Source: Roseburia_C sp051879315
GTDB taxonomy: Bacteria > Bacillota > Clostridia > Lachnospirales > Lachnospiraceae
Assembly (NCBI GenBank): GCA_051879315.1
Contig: JBJELW010000060.1
Location: 8,407-72,406, forward strand
DNA length: 64,000 nucleotides
Direction of reading: 5' to 3'
Shown: positions 24,844-34,900 of the stretch, one piece after another
Position numbering within the stretch: position 1 is the first letter of the stretch
How the letters are laid out: each line of letters starts with the position of its first letter
The notes under the pieces: generated by a model
Databases searched by the model: none
What the model saw: only the letters and a program-made list of their open reading frames with translations
What the model was told of the DNA's origin: nothing
Position numbers and translations under genes: made by a program

Positions 24844-26484
24844 CTAGTAAGCTTCCATTGTGATAAATTTCCAGTCCTCATACTCATCTGCCTCGAAACA
24901 GAATCGATATCTGATATTATCCAGTTCGTAGGTTTCCGTATAGATTGCCTCTGCCAGATTGATTCCTGTAATTTTGATGTAATTGCTGTTTTTGGCTGTC
25001 TGACTAAACTGAATATTACTGAATAACGTCGGCTCCTCCAAACGGAGCTGGTCGATCATTACACATTCTAACAAGTCTGCCTCTCCATTGGCTGAAATAG
25101 GCACCTCATCCTTTAGGAAATCTGTAGAAAACTCTTTATTGGCAACGGCAAGACCGGTAACCTTTATTTTGCTGTAATCCAGGTCTGCCTCTTTTACCCA
25201 TTCATCGGTTTCCAGATAATAGTACGCATTATATTTTCCGGCTGTACTGATAATCGGAAGATTTACCTGTTCTGAGTCATCTGCCACACTGTCACCGGAA
25301 TCCTCATTGATGGCACCCTCCTCCTGGGATGTGTCTGTATCCCCTGTCTGATTCGACGCTGTATCCGAAGTATCCTCCGAATCCGGCAAAACCTCGGAAT
25401 CTTCATCTCCCGGCAGGTACCATCCGTCCCCGTTGGCAGTCAGGCTTTCGTCCTTTTTCAGTTCTACCACGCAGTTTGTCTCCAACGCCAAGCCTAATCC
25501 TTCAAACCAGAACGTGGTGCTGTTGTTGGAGTAGTAGATCTTAGGCGTCTCGTTACACATGTTCAACACGTCGGACATGGCAGCTCCCAATAATGATTCG
25601 TATTGAATCTGTCCCCGGACGAACTGACCGGTAAATAATTTTTTTCCGGTGGAAGAATACATGGTTCCTTCCCCATGCTCATGTCCGGAATTGAATTCGC
25701 CTTCATATTTCTTGGTTCCGTTTTCATAGTACGAGGTTCCCACGCCATGAAGGTTTCCATTTTCAAATCCACCTTCATACACCAGTATTCCATTTTCATT
25801 GTATAGAGTACCCTCGCCGGAAAACGTGCCATTACGGAATTCTCCCTCATACTCCATGGTTCCATCCTGGTAATAGCTGATGCCGGAACCGGAATAGCAA
25901 TTATCCTCAAATTCTCCTATGTACTTAGGCTTCTTGTTGGGATAATACATGGTTCCCTTACCGGAAAATTTGTTGTTTTCAAAGCTTCCCTCATATACCA
26001 GAGTTCCATCCTGATTCCACAAGGTTCCCTGACCGGTACAAACACCCTTGTCAATATCGCCGGTATATACCACCTCGCCATTTGCTGCCCGGATGTTTGC
26101 CCTTCCCGAAAACTCCGCAAGATCCAAATCATCATAATCAAAATATACGGTGGTCAGCACATTGGTAGATGAAACCGTATCGTCAATTGGTTTGGCAAAC
26201 AGCGTAAAATACAGGAACACGCTGGCGCAGGCTGCCATAATCAGAAAATACAACAGCTTTTTGGAAATCCAAAAAATGCCGATGGTAATATAATCATCTT
26301 TTTCCTTTGGCTTGACGTCAAAAATAGACTGTATTTTTTTATTAATGGGTGTAATCAGCTTTGCCGTTATCAGATTGACATTAAAAATCTGCTGAATCCG
26401 CCGCAATATCCGGCGAAATGGATTCATTACTGCCGTCCGTAATCTTACAAAGGCTTTCGCGATTATGTTAAAAAAACTATTCAC
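24844..26484 (-). CDS. Membrane-anchored MORN-repeat protein
   Basis: 546 residues. A basic N-terminus of about 75 residues precedes one membrane segment near 77-96 (LLYFLIMAACASVFLYFTLF). About seven MORN-type repeats follow at 137-295 (YEGSFENNKFSGKGTM, YEGEFRNGTFSGEGTL and similar, 23-residue period). An acidic Ser/Thr/Asp-rich linker sits around 360-400, and a C-terminal domain of unknown fold ends the protein. Topology suggests the repeats face outside. It lies downstream of the HAMP/pseudo-cyclase sensor in an unbroken run, so a joint membrane complex is plausible. MORN proteins bind lipids or act as scaffolds; no enzymatic motif is visible. Confidence 0.8.
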   Translation of the reverse strand: MNSFFNIIAKAFVRLRTAVMNPFRRILRRIQQIFNVNLITAKLITPINKKIQSIFDVKPKEKDDYITIGIFWISKKLLYFLIMAACASVFLYFTLFAKPIDDTVSSTNVLTTVYFDYDDLDLAEFSGRANIRAANGEVVYTGDIDKGVCTGQGTLWNQDGTLVYEGSFENNKFSGKGTMYYPNKKPKYIGEFEDNCYSGSGISYYQDGTMEYEGEFRNGTFSGEGTLYNENGILVYEGGFENGNLHGVGTSYYENGTKKYEGEFNSGHEHGEGTMYSSTGKKLFTGQFVRGQIQYESLLGAAMSDVLNMCNETPKIYYSNNSTTFWFEGLGLALETNCVVELKKDESLTANGDGWYLPGDEDSEVLPDSEDTSDTASNQTGDTDTSQEEGAINEDSGDSVADDSEQVNLPIISTAGKYNAYYYLETDEWVKEADLDYSKIKVTGLAVANKEFSTDFLKDEVPISANGEADLLECVMIDQLRLEEPTLFSNIQFSQTAKNSNYIKITGINLAEAIYTETYELDNIRYRFCFEADEYEDWKFITMEAY

Positions 26485-26502
26485 TCTTATCAGCCTCCAC
26501 TG

Positions 26503-29181
26503 TTATGACTCGTCCTGCGCTTTCTCACACTGGAAGATATAATATTTTGCTGCCATATCCTCTCTGTTTTCCCGCAATACCAATGTAAACAAATTCTTTG
26601 CTTCATAATAGAAGCCTTTTTCATACAAAGCCATTGCCTTATGGAAGGTATTGGCCGTGTGCCTGATGCGTCGGATAGCCTCCGCACTTCTGTCATCATA
26701 CATGTCGTACATACCAATCTTCTCCGTATCCAATGACACTTCACCGATATAACGATTTGCATATACATCCTTGTTTTGGATCAATTCATAGGCATCCCGG
26801 GTCAGCAGAATCCTGCTCTCCATCTGTTCGATGAATTCTCTATTCTTCAGAAGCTCATCCATTTCCGGTGCGAATAAAGTGGGAATATACCTCTCTTCAT
26901 CTCCGCAAATACAGAAATTGATTTCCGATTGATGAATCAGGAAAAATGCCTGCAGCTTCTCCTTGCATCCCTCTGAAGCATTATCTGCATCCACCTTTGC
27001 AAGAACAGCCAGCGCAGTATTTAAAGCTGACTCCACACCATTCCGACAGATCAGCCGTATATTTCCCGCTGCCGCATCATCCATAACTGCTACCAGACCA
27101 TTGGATGTGGCAAACTGATTCAGCGTTGCGAAAAACCGATTGGTGGCCTCCTCCATATCCACCAGGCTCCAATCCGTCTGTCTCCGGATAAATGCCTGCA
27201 CGACTACGTATTCTCCGGTAATCCTGCTGTTCAGGGTAAGATCCGCTAGATTTTCCTTATTCAGCAATTCCATAATACTTGCTGGCATGAACCGGTAATA
27301 GGTCTTTGACATTTTCTCAAGATTATGTGTCTGCACCAGGGCATCCTCCGCCATCTTATTGAATACCCTTCCGATGCCGGCGAGTTCATCTTCCGACTTC
27401 ACATCCACCCTGACATCCTGTTCTCCTTCCACATAGCGGCCCATTACCCACTTCATTTCCTGAATCGGTGACAATACCCGATAGAAGAAAATACTCAGCA
27501 ATACCAGAATCATTATGGAAAATGATACACATATAATAGTAAAATTCCTGGTGTATCCGGACATATAACTGTCAATATTAGAAACGTACAAACCATTTTC
27601 CATCAGGTAAACGGTCTGACCGGAAGCTCCTCCCACCGGTGTAATACATACCAGCCGTTCTCCCATTTGATCCTTTATATAGCCAATGACCTGTTTTCCT
27701 GTCAGCGCTGCCTCCTCATAGAGTTCCTTTGCTCCCTGGTTCATCCAGATATCCACCGGATAAAAACATGGACTGTTCTCATCAACCCCTATATATATCT
27801 CACCACTCTCATAATAGAGAATGCGGTTATACAACTCTCTGGTCTTCAACTGCTCGCTGAGATAGATGTATGCGTCTCCGGAATAATCATAGGGATACTC
27901 CACCTCGCCAAAAACATCCTGCCCAAACAAGGCAGTGAGCATGTTACCTTCATCCTCCACCTGTTTTTCAAAATTCTCCTCAATGGCACTGCGATAGTAT
28001 TGATAAGAAATCAGCTCAAACAGACTCATAACCACAACGATTAACGGAATAGAAACATATACCAGTCTTCCCATAATGGTTTGTCCATTTCGTATGCCTG
28101 AAATAAACAATGCAATCAACAGGATAATTCCACCGCATAACAGAAATGCCAACACATAACTTTTTGCGAATTTTATCCCCAGCTCCGCCAATGAATATTT
28201 CAGGTTTTTGATAAGAGTTACTCTCCCATCATAGGAAGACAGCAGATTATATTTCTCATTCTGGGTGTCACAAACCACCGCCGTATATACGTTTAAACTG
28301 GTCATGGAAACCTGGACAAAGGACTTGGGTGTGTAAACCCCGGCTCCCCCGATGGAAGTTCCACCTGCCATCACCACTTCCTCGTCTCCGTTGGACAAAT
28401 CCAGTTTCACGATATTTCCGCTCTCATGCTCGCCAAAATAAACACAGCCACTCTCCGCATAAGCCAGGAATGTGGGATACATAAGGGTAGTCAGTTTCCT
28501 TGCCGGATAGACTTCTGTTACACTCTCTTCATCTGCCCGGTATATCTTGCCGGAATCGGAAATATAAACCAGATCTGTATTATTTCCCATTGCCTGGTAG
28601 ATTCCCTCTCCCTTTGCCAACGGATAAATCCTGGTATTTTTAATATTTAAGGTGTCGGCCAGCAGAGACCCATATTCATAAGTTCTTCGTATAGCCTGCT
28701 CTTCATACATGTCAGTAGCAATCAGTGTGATGGTCTCTCCGGTCACATAAATCCACTGGTATTCATAATTTTCCGTCTCATCCGTCAGAACAAAGGACTT
28801 CTGCTCCTTCGGAAAAAGTCTTCCAAAGTCTAAGATCACCAGCTCCTGCTCAATCAGATTGCCTGTCTGGGCATTCCGCACATCCCGCAGCATATATGCC
28901 GTGTCTGCAGAGCCTGCTGCAATCCCCCGGATCGTATACATCCTTCCCTTATTCAGTGTGTCAAAAGATACATATTTCTCTATCTTTCCGGCATTACTTA
29001 CCCTGGCAACAACAGTCTCATCACCCTCATACCACGCGACAATACTGTCTCCATCCACTCCATTGGAAACGGCAATAAAATGGTCCATAGACACTGTTCG
29101 CTCCCGTAGACTGACAACCGCTGCATAAATACCGGCTGCTATTGCTAATGTAATTACAATATATTTCATCCACTTTTTCAT
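26503..29181 (-). CDS. Transmembrane sensor with HAMP and degenerate class III cyclase domain
   Basis: 892 residues. TM1 near 7-25; an outside beta-rich, propeller-like domain to about 335; TM2 near 339-361; TM3 near 369-390; a second outside domain to about 540; TM4 near 544-566; HAMP to about 620; then a cyclase homology domain opening YYRFMPASIMELL at about 627; and a TPR-like tail ending FTLVLRENREDMAAKYYIFQCEKA. In active cyclases the first metal-binding Asp lies in an F-S-D-I-R-G-F-T-like motif; here that segment reads VVVQAFIRRQTDW, and the second GD metal motif is also absent, so catalysis is unlikely. Two outside domains suggest signal perception at the cell surface. Confidence 0.8.
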   Translation of the reverse strand: MKKWMKYIVITLAIAAGIYAAVVSLRERTVSMDHFIAVSNGVDGDSIVAWYEGDETVVARVSNAGKIEKYVSFDTLNKGRMYTIRGIAAGSADTAYMLRDVRNAQTGNLIEQELVILDFGRLFPKEQKSFVLTDETENYEYQWIYVTGETITLIATDMYEEQAIRRTYEYGSLLADTLNIKNTRIYPLAKGEGIYQAMGNNTDLVYISDSGKIYRADEESVTEVYPARKLTTLMYPTFLAYAESGCVYFGEHESGNIVKLDLSNGDEEVVMAGGTSIGGAGVYTPKSFVQVSMTSLNVYTAVVCDTQNEKYNLLSSYDGRVTLIKNLKYSLAELGIKFAKSYVLAFLLCGGIILLIALFISGIRNGQTIMGRLVYVSIPLIVVVMSLFELISYQYYRSAIEENFEKQVEDEGNMLTALFGQDVFGEVEYPYDYSGDAYIYLSEQLKTRELYNRILYYESGEIYIGVDENSPCFYPVDIWMNQGAKELYEEAALTGKQVIGYIKDQMGERLVCITPVGGASGQTVYLMENGLYVSNIDSYMSGYTRNFTIICVSFSIMILVLLSIFFYRVLSPIQEMKWVMGRYVEGEQDVRVDVKSEDELAGIGRVFNKMAEDALVQTHNLEKMSKTYYRFMPASIMELLNKENLADLTLNSRITGEYVVVQAFIRRQTDWSLVDMEEATNRFFATLNQFATSNGLVAVMDDAAAGNIRLICRNGVESALNTALAVLAKVDADNASEGCKEKLQAFFLIHQSEINFCICGDEERYIPTLFAPEMDELLKNREFIEQMESRILLTRDAYELIQNKDVYANRYIGEVSLDTEKIGMYDMYDDRSAEAIRRIRHTANTFHKAMALYEKGFYYEAKNLFTLVLRENREDMAAKYYIFQCEKAQDES

Positions 29182-29208
29182 TCGTTTGCCCTCGTCTGTT
29201 TAACCATT

Positions 29209-30102
29209 TTAATTTCCGAGATATACATCACCGATGTATTCCAGTCCGTTATAGCTGACATTTTCCTCAAATACCCGGTTCGCCCGAACCCGCTTACTAA
29301 TCTGTACGCCTGCATACACAATGGTTGCCAACACCATGATTGTCAAAAATGTATGCATGGCATTGCGGAATAAAAATCCTCGGGTTCTCCGGATCCTGCT
29401 CCGAAACCACCAGACAACTCCCCGCATCTCCATGGGGGAATCGGACATTCCCCGGATGGTATTGATAATCTGTCCCAGTGAATGAAATCCCTGATGTTTC
29501 AGTTTCATATAATACAAGCGCAGATCACTGGGATAGATATCCGGTGAGTGGTACTTTTCCTTATAGTTCATTTCCAGGATAGAAAAGGCCTTTTCTCCTA
29601 AAAGATTGATGTATTCTTCCTCGGTTACCTCTTCCTTATATTCTGCAAAATCAAGGAAATAGTTCAGGTCAATGTCACCATCTTTTGATATGTTGATATT
29701 TCTGGAATTCAACAGCAGCATTCCGATTTCAGGACTGACCCCCGCCTCTGCAAAAGCTGCCACCAGATTCACCGCTGCTGTCTTGCACTCTGTAAATCTG
29801 TAAAGGTATACCTCTCCCATCAGAGACAACAAATTCTCCTGATGATAACGAAATACCAGATTCAATTTGTTGGAATACACGAAGGAACCCACATAATCCT
29901 GATTTTTAAAAAACAGTCCCTCCGTATTTACCTTCTCCGCAATCATCTTCCGATAGTTTGCATCCCCAATGGAAACCATGGTATAAAATACACCCGTATC
30001 CTTCGATACATCCGTGCAAACATAAATGTCGTTGACCTCATTCTGTAAAATTGTACGAACAATTTCCAGTTCCATGTTCAGAGCAAAATACATCCGCTTC
30101 AC
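29209..30102 (-). CDS. Unknown protein with single C-terminal membrane segment
   Basis: 297 residues. The first 240 residues (MKRMYFALNMELEIVRTILQ, DVSKDTGVFYTMVSIGD) are soluble and probably cytoplasmic; one membrane helix at about 247-267 (MHTFLTIMVLATIVYAGVQI) follows a basic stretch, and about 30 residues lie beyond. No family recognised. It sits between the 599-aa protein and the sensor with gaps under 30 bases and is the first of three consecutive membrane proteins, so a shared complex is a reasonable guess. Ribosome site GGAG with GGTGA. Confidence 0.55.
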   Translation of the reverse strand: MKRMYFALNMELEIVRTILQNEVNDIYVCTDVSKDTGVFYTMVSIGDANYRKMIAEKVNTEGLFFKNQDYVGSFVYSNKLNLVFRYHQENLLSLMGEVYLYRFTECKTAAVNLVAAFAEAGVSPEIGMLLLNSRNINISKDGDIDLNYFLDFAEYKEEVTEEEYINLLGEKAFSILEMNYKEKYHSPDIYPSDLRLYYMKLKHQGFHSLGQIINTIRGMSDSPMEMRGVVWWFRSRIRRTRGFLFRNAMHTFLTIMVLATIVYAGVQISKRVRANRVFEENVSYNGLEYIGDVYLGN

Positions 30103-30129
30103 CTACTCCAATTATTTATTGTTATCCAG

Positions 30130-31929
30130 TCAGTTCTCTTCCTTCTTCTGTGAGACAATGATAAATGCCTGTGCGAAGATATCCGGATTACTGATGCAGG
30201 ATACTTTGATCTCGTATACTCCCTCCTGTGCCGGAGCCGTATACGTTCCGTTATTGTCAATCTTTCCACCCTCAGTATCCAACAGGGTATACATCAAAGC
30301 CTCCTCCGGCATATTGATAAACACAGGATTGATATGTGCGGTTCCCTTGGGCTGTACCACAATGGTATCCGGCTGGATCATGATGCATCCGCTCTGTTCC
30401 TTCTTCATCACTCTCTGCTGTAGATCCTCCGGCTTAAATGCATACCAGCGGATACGCAATCCGATCTTTCCTGTCTTTACTTTTGGTCTTACACCTACCA
30501 CAAAAGTACCACGGCCGGGCAGAATCTTTACTGCAGAGTCCATAGGATGCATTTTCTCGTCTTCCTTGTTTTCCGACTGAATAAAGATACTGTTATCACC
30601 CAGAATGATTTCTTCTCTCTCCGTTCCTTCCCTGGTATCCCTGGTCAGGTATTCGATTCCTACCTCCACATACACGGCTCCTTCTCCCAGTCCGTGCATG
30701 ATCTCATCGGAATAATAAACCTTTCCGGCCTCTCCGCCATTACCCAGAGACATTTCAAAGACACCGCTGGAATGAAACCGGGAGCTGACCGCCGGCTCTC
30801 TTCCCGTATCCTGTACCTTTGTCACCTGCTCTGTGGTAAATGCATTGGGAACATTTCCACCCTCCGGCAGCAGGAATTCATTCAAATGATTGTACGCCAT
30901 CAACTGCTCTGTATTGTACACATACTGCTCCAACGGTGCATTTTCAATGTTTTCAATCAACACAGAACTTCCTGATTTTAAAACATCGATTTTGGCAATC
31001 CAGAGCTTGTCATCATAATGGTTGTCCAGATCCACATCCAAAATACCCTTATAGGAATTCTTAAGTACACACTCCAATACTTCTTCCTGGACCGGCTGCA
31101 TAGAAACGCTGCATTCTTTTTTGAGTTTTTCCTTTTTCTCCGACTTCTGAATCTCAATATCCCTCATGGTCAGCGTCACTTCATTTCCGCTGAAAATATA
31201 TGCCTCCGGAATCAATTCGTACTCAAGCACGGTTCTCTCGCCGTATTCCAGATTCAGATTATCGGCTGCCACAGTGATACCATGTCCTGCAAAGCCCTCT
31301 GCCACCAACTGATACTGAATGGAGAACAGTTCCGGTGCATGGGACAACTTCACAATTTCTACCTTGACCCGCGCTTTTCTTCCTCTTGTGATGTAAGCGG
31401 GTGTCTTTTGTATCACCATGATATCGCTGTCCTGGAAGATAACCTCTCTGCGGATAAAAGCCTCTTCCTTTCGTTTTTGATTCAAACATGCCTCTTCATC
31501 CATGAGATAAAGCCGGAACCCCTCCCGGATGCCATTGTAACGTTTGCTCTTTTCTTCCTCTCCGTCTGTCCCCATGACGGAATAGGTAGGATCCACCTTC
31601 TCTTCCTGATAAGCAATTCCCAGATATGCCTTAGAGGAAGTAAGTTCCTGATACCCTTCAATGGTAGCCAGCTTAATCACCTGTGTCTTCGGCACTACGA
31701 TTTCTCTTCCCGCCCCATCCAGTGCTGCACCGGATTGAACGATGATTGAGGCATCATCTGCCTTGAGTACATTCAGCCCATACACAATTCCTGCACCATA
31801 CAGCACGGAATTCAAGAAACGCCGTTTGTTATTCATGTACTCCTGTTCACTCTCAAAATCCCTGGAAGTCAACAGCTTACCATAGAAATAATTATTTCGT
31901 TCAAATGAATAGTACTTTCGATTTAACAT
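30130..31929 (-). CDS. YFYGKLL-signature eCIS-associated protein with Ig-like C-terminus
   Basis: 599 residues. The N-terminal signature YYSFERNNYFYGKLLTSRDF, continuing with a Gln/Glu-Tyr-Arg helix and GAGIVYGLNV, marks a conserved family I recall from contractile injection loci. The middle is beta-rich. The last ~90 residues (QPDTIVVQPKGTAHINPVFI, DNNGTYTAPAQEGVYEIKV) form a bacterial Ig-like domain. No signal peptide or membrane segment. With no classical fibre gene present, it is the best candidate for a fibre or baseplate-surface adaptor, but this is inference. It separates the giant surface proteins from the membrane sensor genes. Confidence 0.65.
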   Translation of the reverse strand: MLNRKYYSFERNNYFYGKLLTSRDFESEQEYMNNKRRFLNSVLYGAGIVYGLNVLKADDASIIVQSGAALDGAGREIVVPKTQVIKLATIEGYQELTSSKAYLGIAYQEEKVDPTYSVMGTDGEEEKSKRYNGIREGFRLYLMDEEACLNQKRKEEAFIRREVIFQDSDIMVIQKTPAYITRGRKARVKVEIVKLSHAPELFSIQYQLVAEGFAGHGITVAADNLNLEYGERTVLEYELIPEAYIFSGNEVTLTMRDIEIQKSEKKEKLKKECSVSMQPVQEEVLECVLKNSYKGILDVDLDNHYDDKLWIAKIDVLKSGSSVLIENIENAPLEQYVYNTEQLMAYNHLNEFLLPEGGNVPNAFTTEQVTKVQDTGREPAVSSRFHSSGVFEMSLGNGGEAGKVYYSDEIMHGLGEGAVYVEVGIEYLTRDTREGTEREEIILGDNSIFIQSENKEDEKMHPMDSAVKILPGRGTFVVGVRPKVKTGKIGLRIRWYAFKPEDLQQRVMKKEQSGCIMIQPDTIVVQPKGTAHINPVFINMPEEALMYTLLDTEGGKIDNNGTYTAPAQEGVYEIKVSCISNPDIFAQAFIIVSQKKEEN

Positions 31930-31946
31930 CTGCCCTCGTCCTTTCT

Positions 31947-34900
31947 TTATATGTCATAATATCTTTGATGACGGTAAACTATAAAACCAATTCCTGCTCC
32001 AAGCACCGCCAGTACGCCCACTCCAATCAATATGTAAATCCATAAACGGCTCTCTTTCTCTTCCTCCGTCACCGGTGCCACAATGGAATACTGGCTCAGA
32101 TGCGATACTTTCGCATACGCCATACCACCGCTTCTTCTGGTTTCCTGTATCTCCATTGTCCCATCCTCCGATACATGCACCACATAGATTAATGCATTCT
32201 CATATTCAGAGGGTATGGGCAGCCCGATCTCTATGGTTCCTTCCGGCTGAATCTCCTCCCCATTCCGGGTTAAGGTAATATCATAGCAGGATACAACACT
32301 ATATTTCTGTCCCAGGTTCTGTTTCACAAGGTTTTCCGAAGTGGCATCTGCCTGAACTTTATTGACGTTCAACTGCACATCCTCAGGTATCACCTCAAAG
32401 TCTGACGCCAGAACCACTCCATAGGCAGAATTCTTTAACAAAATATCCGTAAAGCTGGGACCGGTATCAGATTCTTCAAACGTTCGCCTGCTTTGAAGTC
32501 TTCCGCTTTCATTGTCCCACTGCTTTTCCTCTTCTTCTACGGTTTCTTCCTCCTCTACCACAACCGCCTCCTTAACAGTGTATCCCACCGTCAGAACATT
32601 ACTTGCCTGCATACCTGACTTTACTGCAATGGCCTTTAAGGTCACAGGACGGCTGATGGTAATGGGCCCGGTATAGACATTCAGCACACTGGTATTGTCC
32701 GGGTCCGGATCGGTTCCGTTGGTGGTATAGTAAATGGTTGCACCATTCGTATCACAGGTCAGTATCACCTCGGTATCGATATCCAACTGTCCGCTTTCCT
32801 CCGATGCCTCCACATCTGCCACCTGCCCCGCCATCTGATACACAAAGGTGCTGACATCGCTGGCATCTGCATCCTCAGATATGGCAATGGCCTTTATGGT
32901 GGTGCCGCTGGTGATACGGATGGCTCCCTGATACATCTTACTGTTTTCGTTGGGTACCGAACCGTCTGTGGTATAGTAGATATTCCCCTTCTCCGCTGTC
33001 AGGGTCACCTCCCCTTCCTCCGTAAAGATTGCTCCGGAGGGCACATTGCTCTGCGGTGCCTTCAGTTTATCCGTAATGGTATAGGTATAGGTCGCCGCTG
33101 CCGCATAACCGGAAGATCCGGGCACCACGGCAATCGCCTTTAACACAACGGTACTTCCCGAAGCTCCGTTAATGGTTACCACATTGCCCTTATTACTTAA
33201 GACATTAGGCATACTGCCGTCTAAGGTATAGTAGATATCCGCACCGGTCACATCCGTGTTCAGGGTAATCTTGTCTCCGTTTTTCACCACAGTTCCATTT
33301 TCTTTATCTGCAAAGATAGCATTTTCATAGTAACTGATGGTATAGCTGTAGTTGCCGATCTCACTGTTACTGTATCCGGTTTTGGCAGCGTAAGTCCGAA
33401 TGGTTACCACACTGCCCGAAGCCCCGTCCAGAAATACCGTATTACCAATATTTACATTGGTATTGGCCGGATCTGCGGGGTTAGAACCGTCTGTGGTATA
33501 GTAAATGGTAGCTTCGCTGTCCGCCGTTAAGGTGACAGTGCTTCCTCTGGCAACCACCGAACCACTTCTGAGAGATGGCTCCGGCACCGTCAGCTTGTTG
33601 GCTATGGTATAACTGAATTCACTGACACTGCTTTTTGTTCCGTCCTTCACTGCAATGGCCTTAATCTTTGTCTCCTTGGTAATCACAATAGGATTCGTCT
33701 CTTCAAAAGCACTGCTTGCCTCTGTAGGATCCTTGGGTGTTTCCCCATCATAAGCAATCTCATAATAGATGACTGCATCCTCCGAGGAGGATTTCAGGAA
33801 AACCTGGGTATTCTCCGACACGGTTCCGCTTCCGGGTGTGGCGTAAGGAGATGATATTGCCGACGGATATTTATAGACAAACCGGGCGATTTCACTGGTT
33901 GCCATTCCTTCCTTGTAGGCAATTGCCGTAATGGTAAACAACGAATCCGTCTGGGTCGGCATGGTAATTCCCTCTGCTGCATTGTACTCATAAGTATTTC
34001 CTGCCAGAGTACCATCCTCATAACGCACCGGCTCCGTACCGTCTATGGTGTAATAGATGGTGGCTCCCGGGGTATCACAATGCAGGGCTATTTTCCTGCC
34101 TGCTCCCAGTATCGCCGGATTTGCGGCATCTGTCACCGGAATGGCTCCCACCGGTGTCACCGGATCCTGCTCCCCTATGTAATAAATGAATTTCACTACC
34201 TCGCTGTCATTCATGGTACGGTAACCATCCTCATAGCAGACGGCCTTTACCATAAAGGTGAGATTACTTCCATAGGAGGCAATCTCCTCCGTAATGGTAA
34301 CACTTTCCCCGTCTGACACCTTTTTGGTACTATTGTTACCCGGCACGGTAATCACGGTTCCATCTGCCTGTTTCTCCGTTGACACCACCGGGGCGCTTCC
34401 GTTTGTGGTATAGAAAATCTCACTGCCTGTCTCAAGACAACTGAAGTTTACAGCTGCTCCCATCACCAGCTCCGTGGGTGCATCCTCCGAGGTGGCCACG
34501 TCTGTTCCGGGGTTTTGTACTGTTTTTTTCAATACCAGCGGAAGGGACAACCTTTTATAATCTCCAATTTCCTTTCCGGATACCACCGCAAGAGCCTCCA
34601 CCTGTATCCGGTTTTCCGCCCTGCATTCTTTTCCTACCGGAATTGCATCCCCCTCGGCAAATAACTGCACGGACTTGCTACACTCATACCAGAAACCATT
34701 TACTTTCAAATAATTGCTAGTTTCAGATGCATCTGTCACAAAACAGATGTTGCCGGATTCCTCCGCTGCCTTCTCCTCCAGCGCCCCCAGTGTTACCGTT
34801 TCATCCCCTGTAAAATACTGGAATTTGGGGATCGACCCGTCTGTGGTATAAAAGATGGCTGCCTGCGCATCGGTTCCCGGCTCCCACACCAGTTCCGTGA

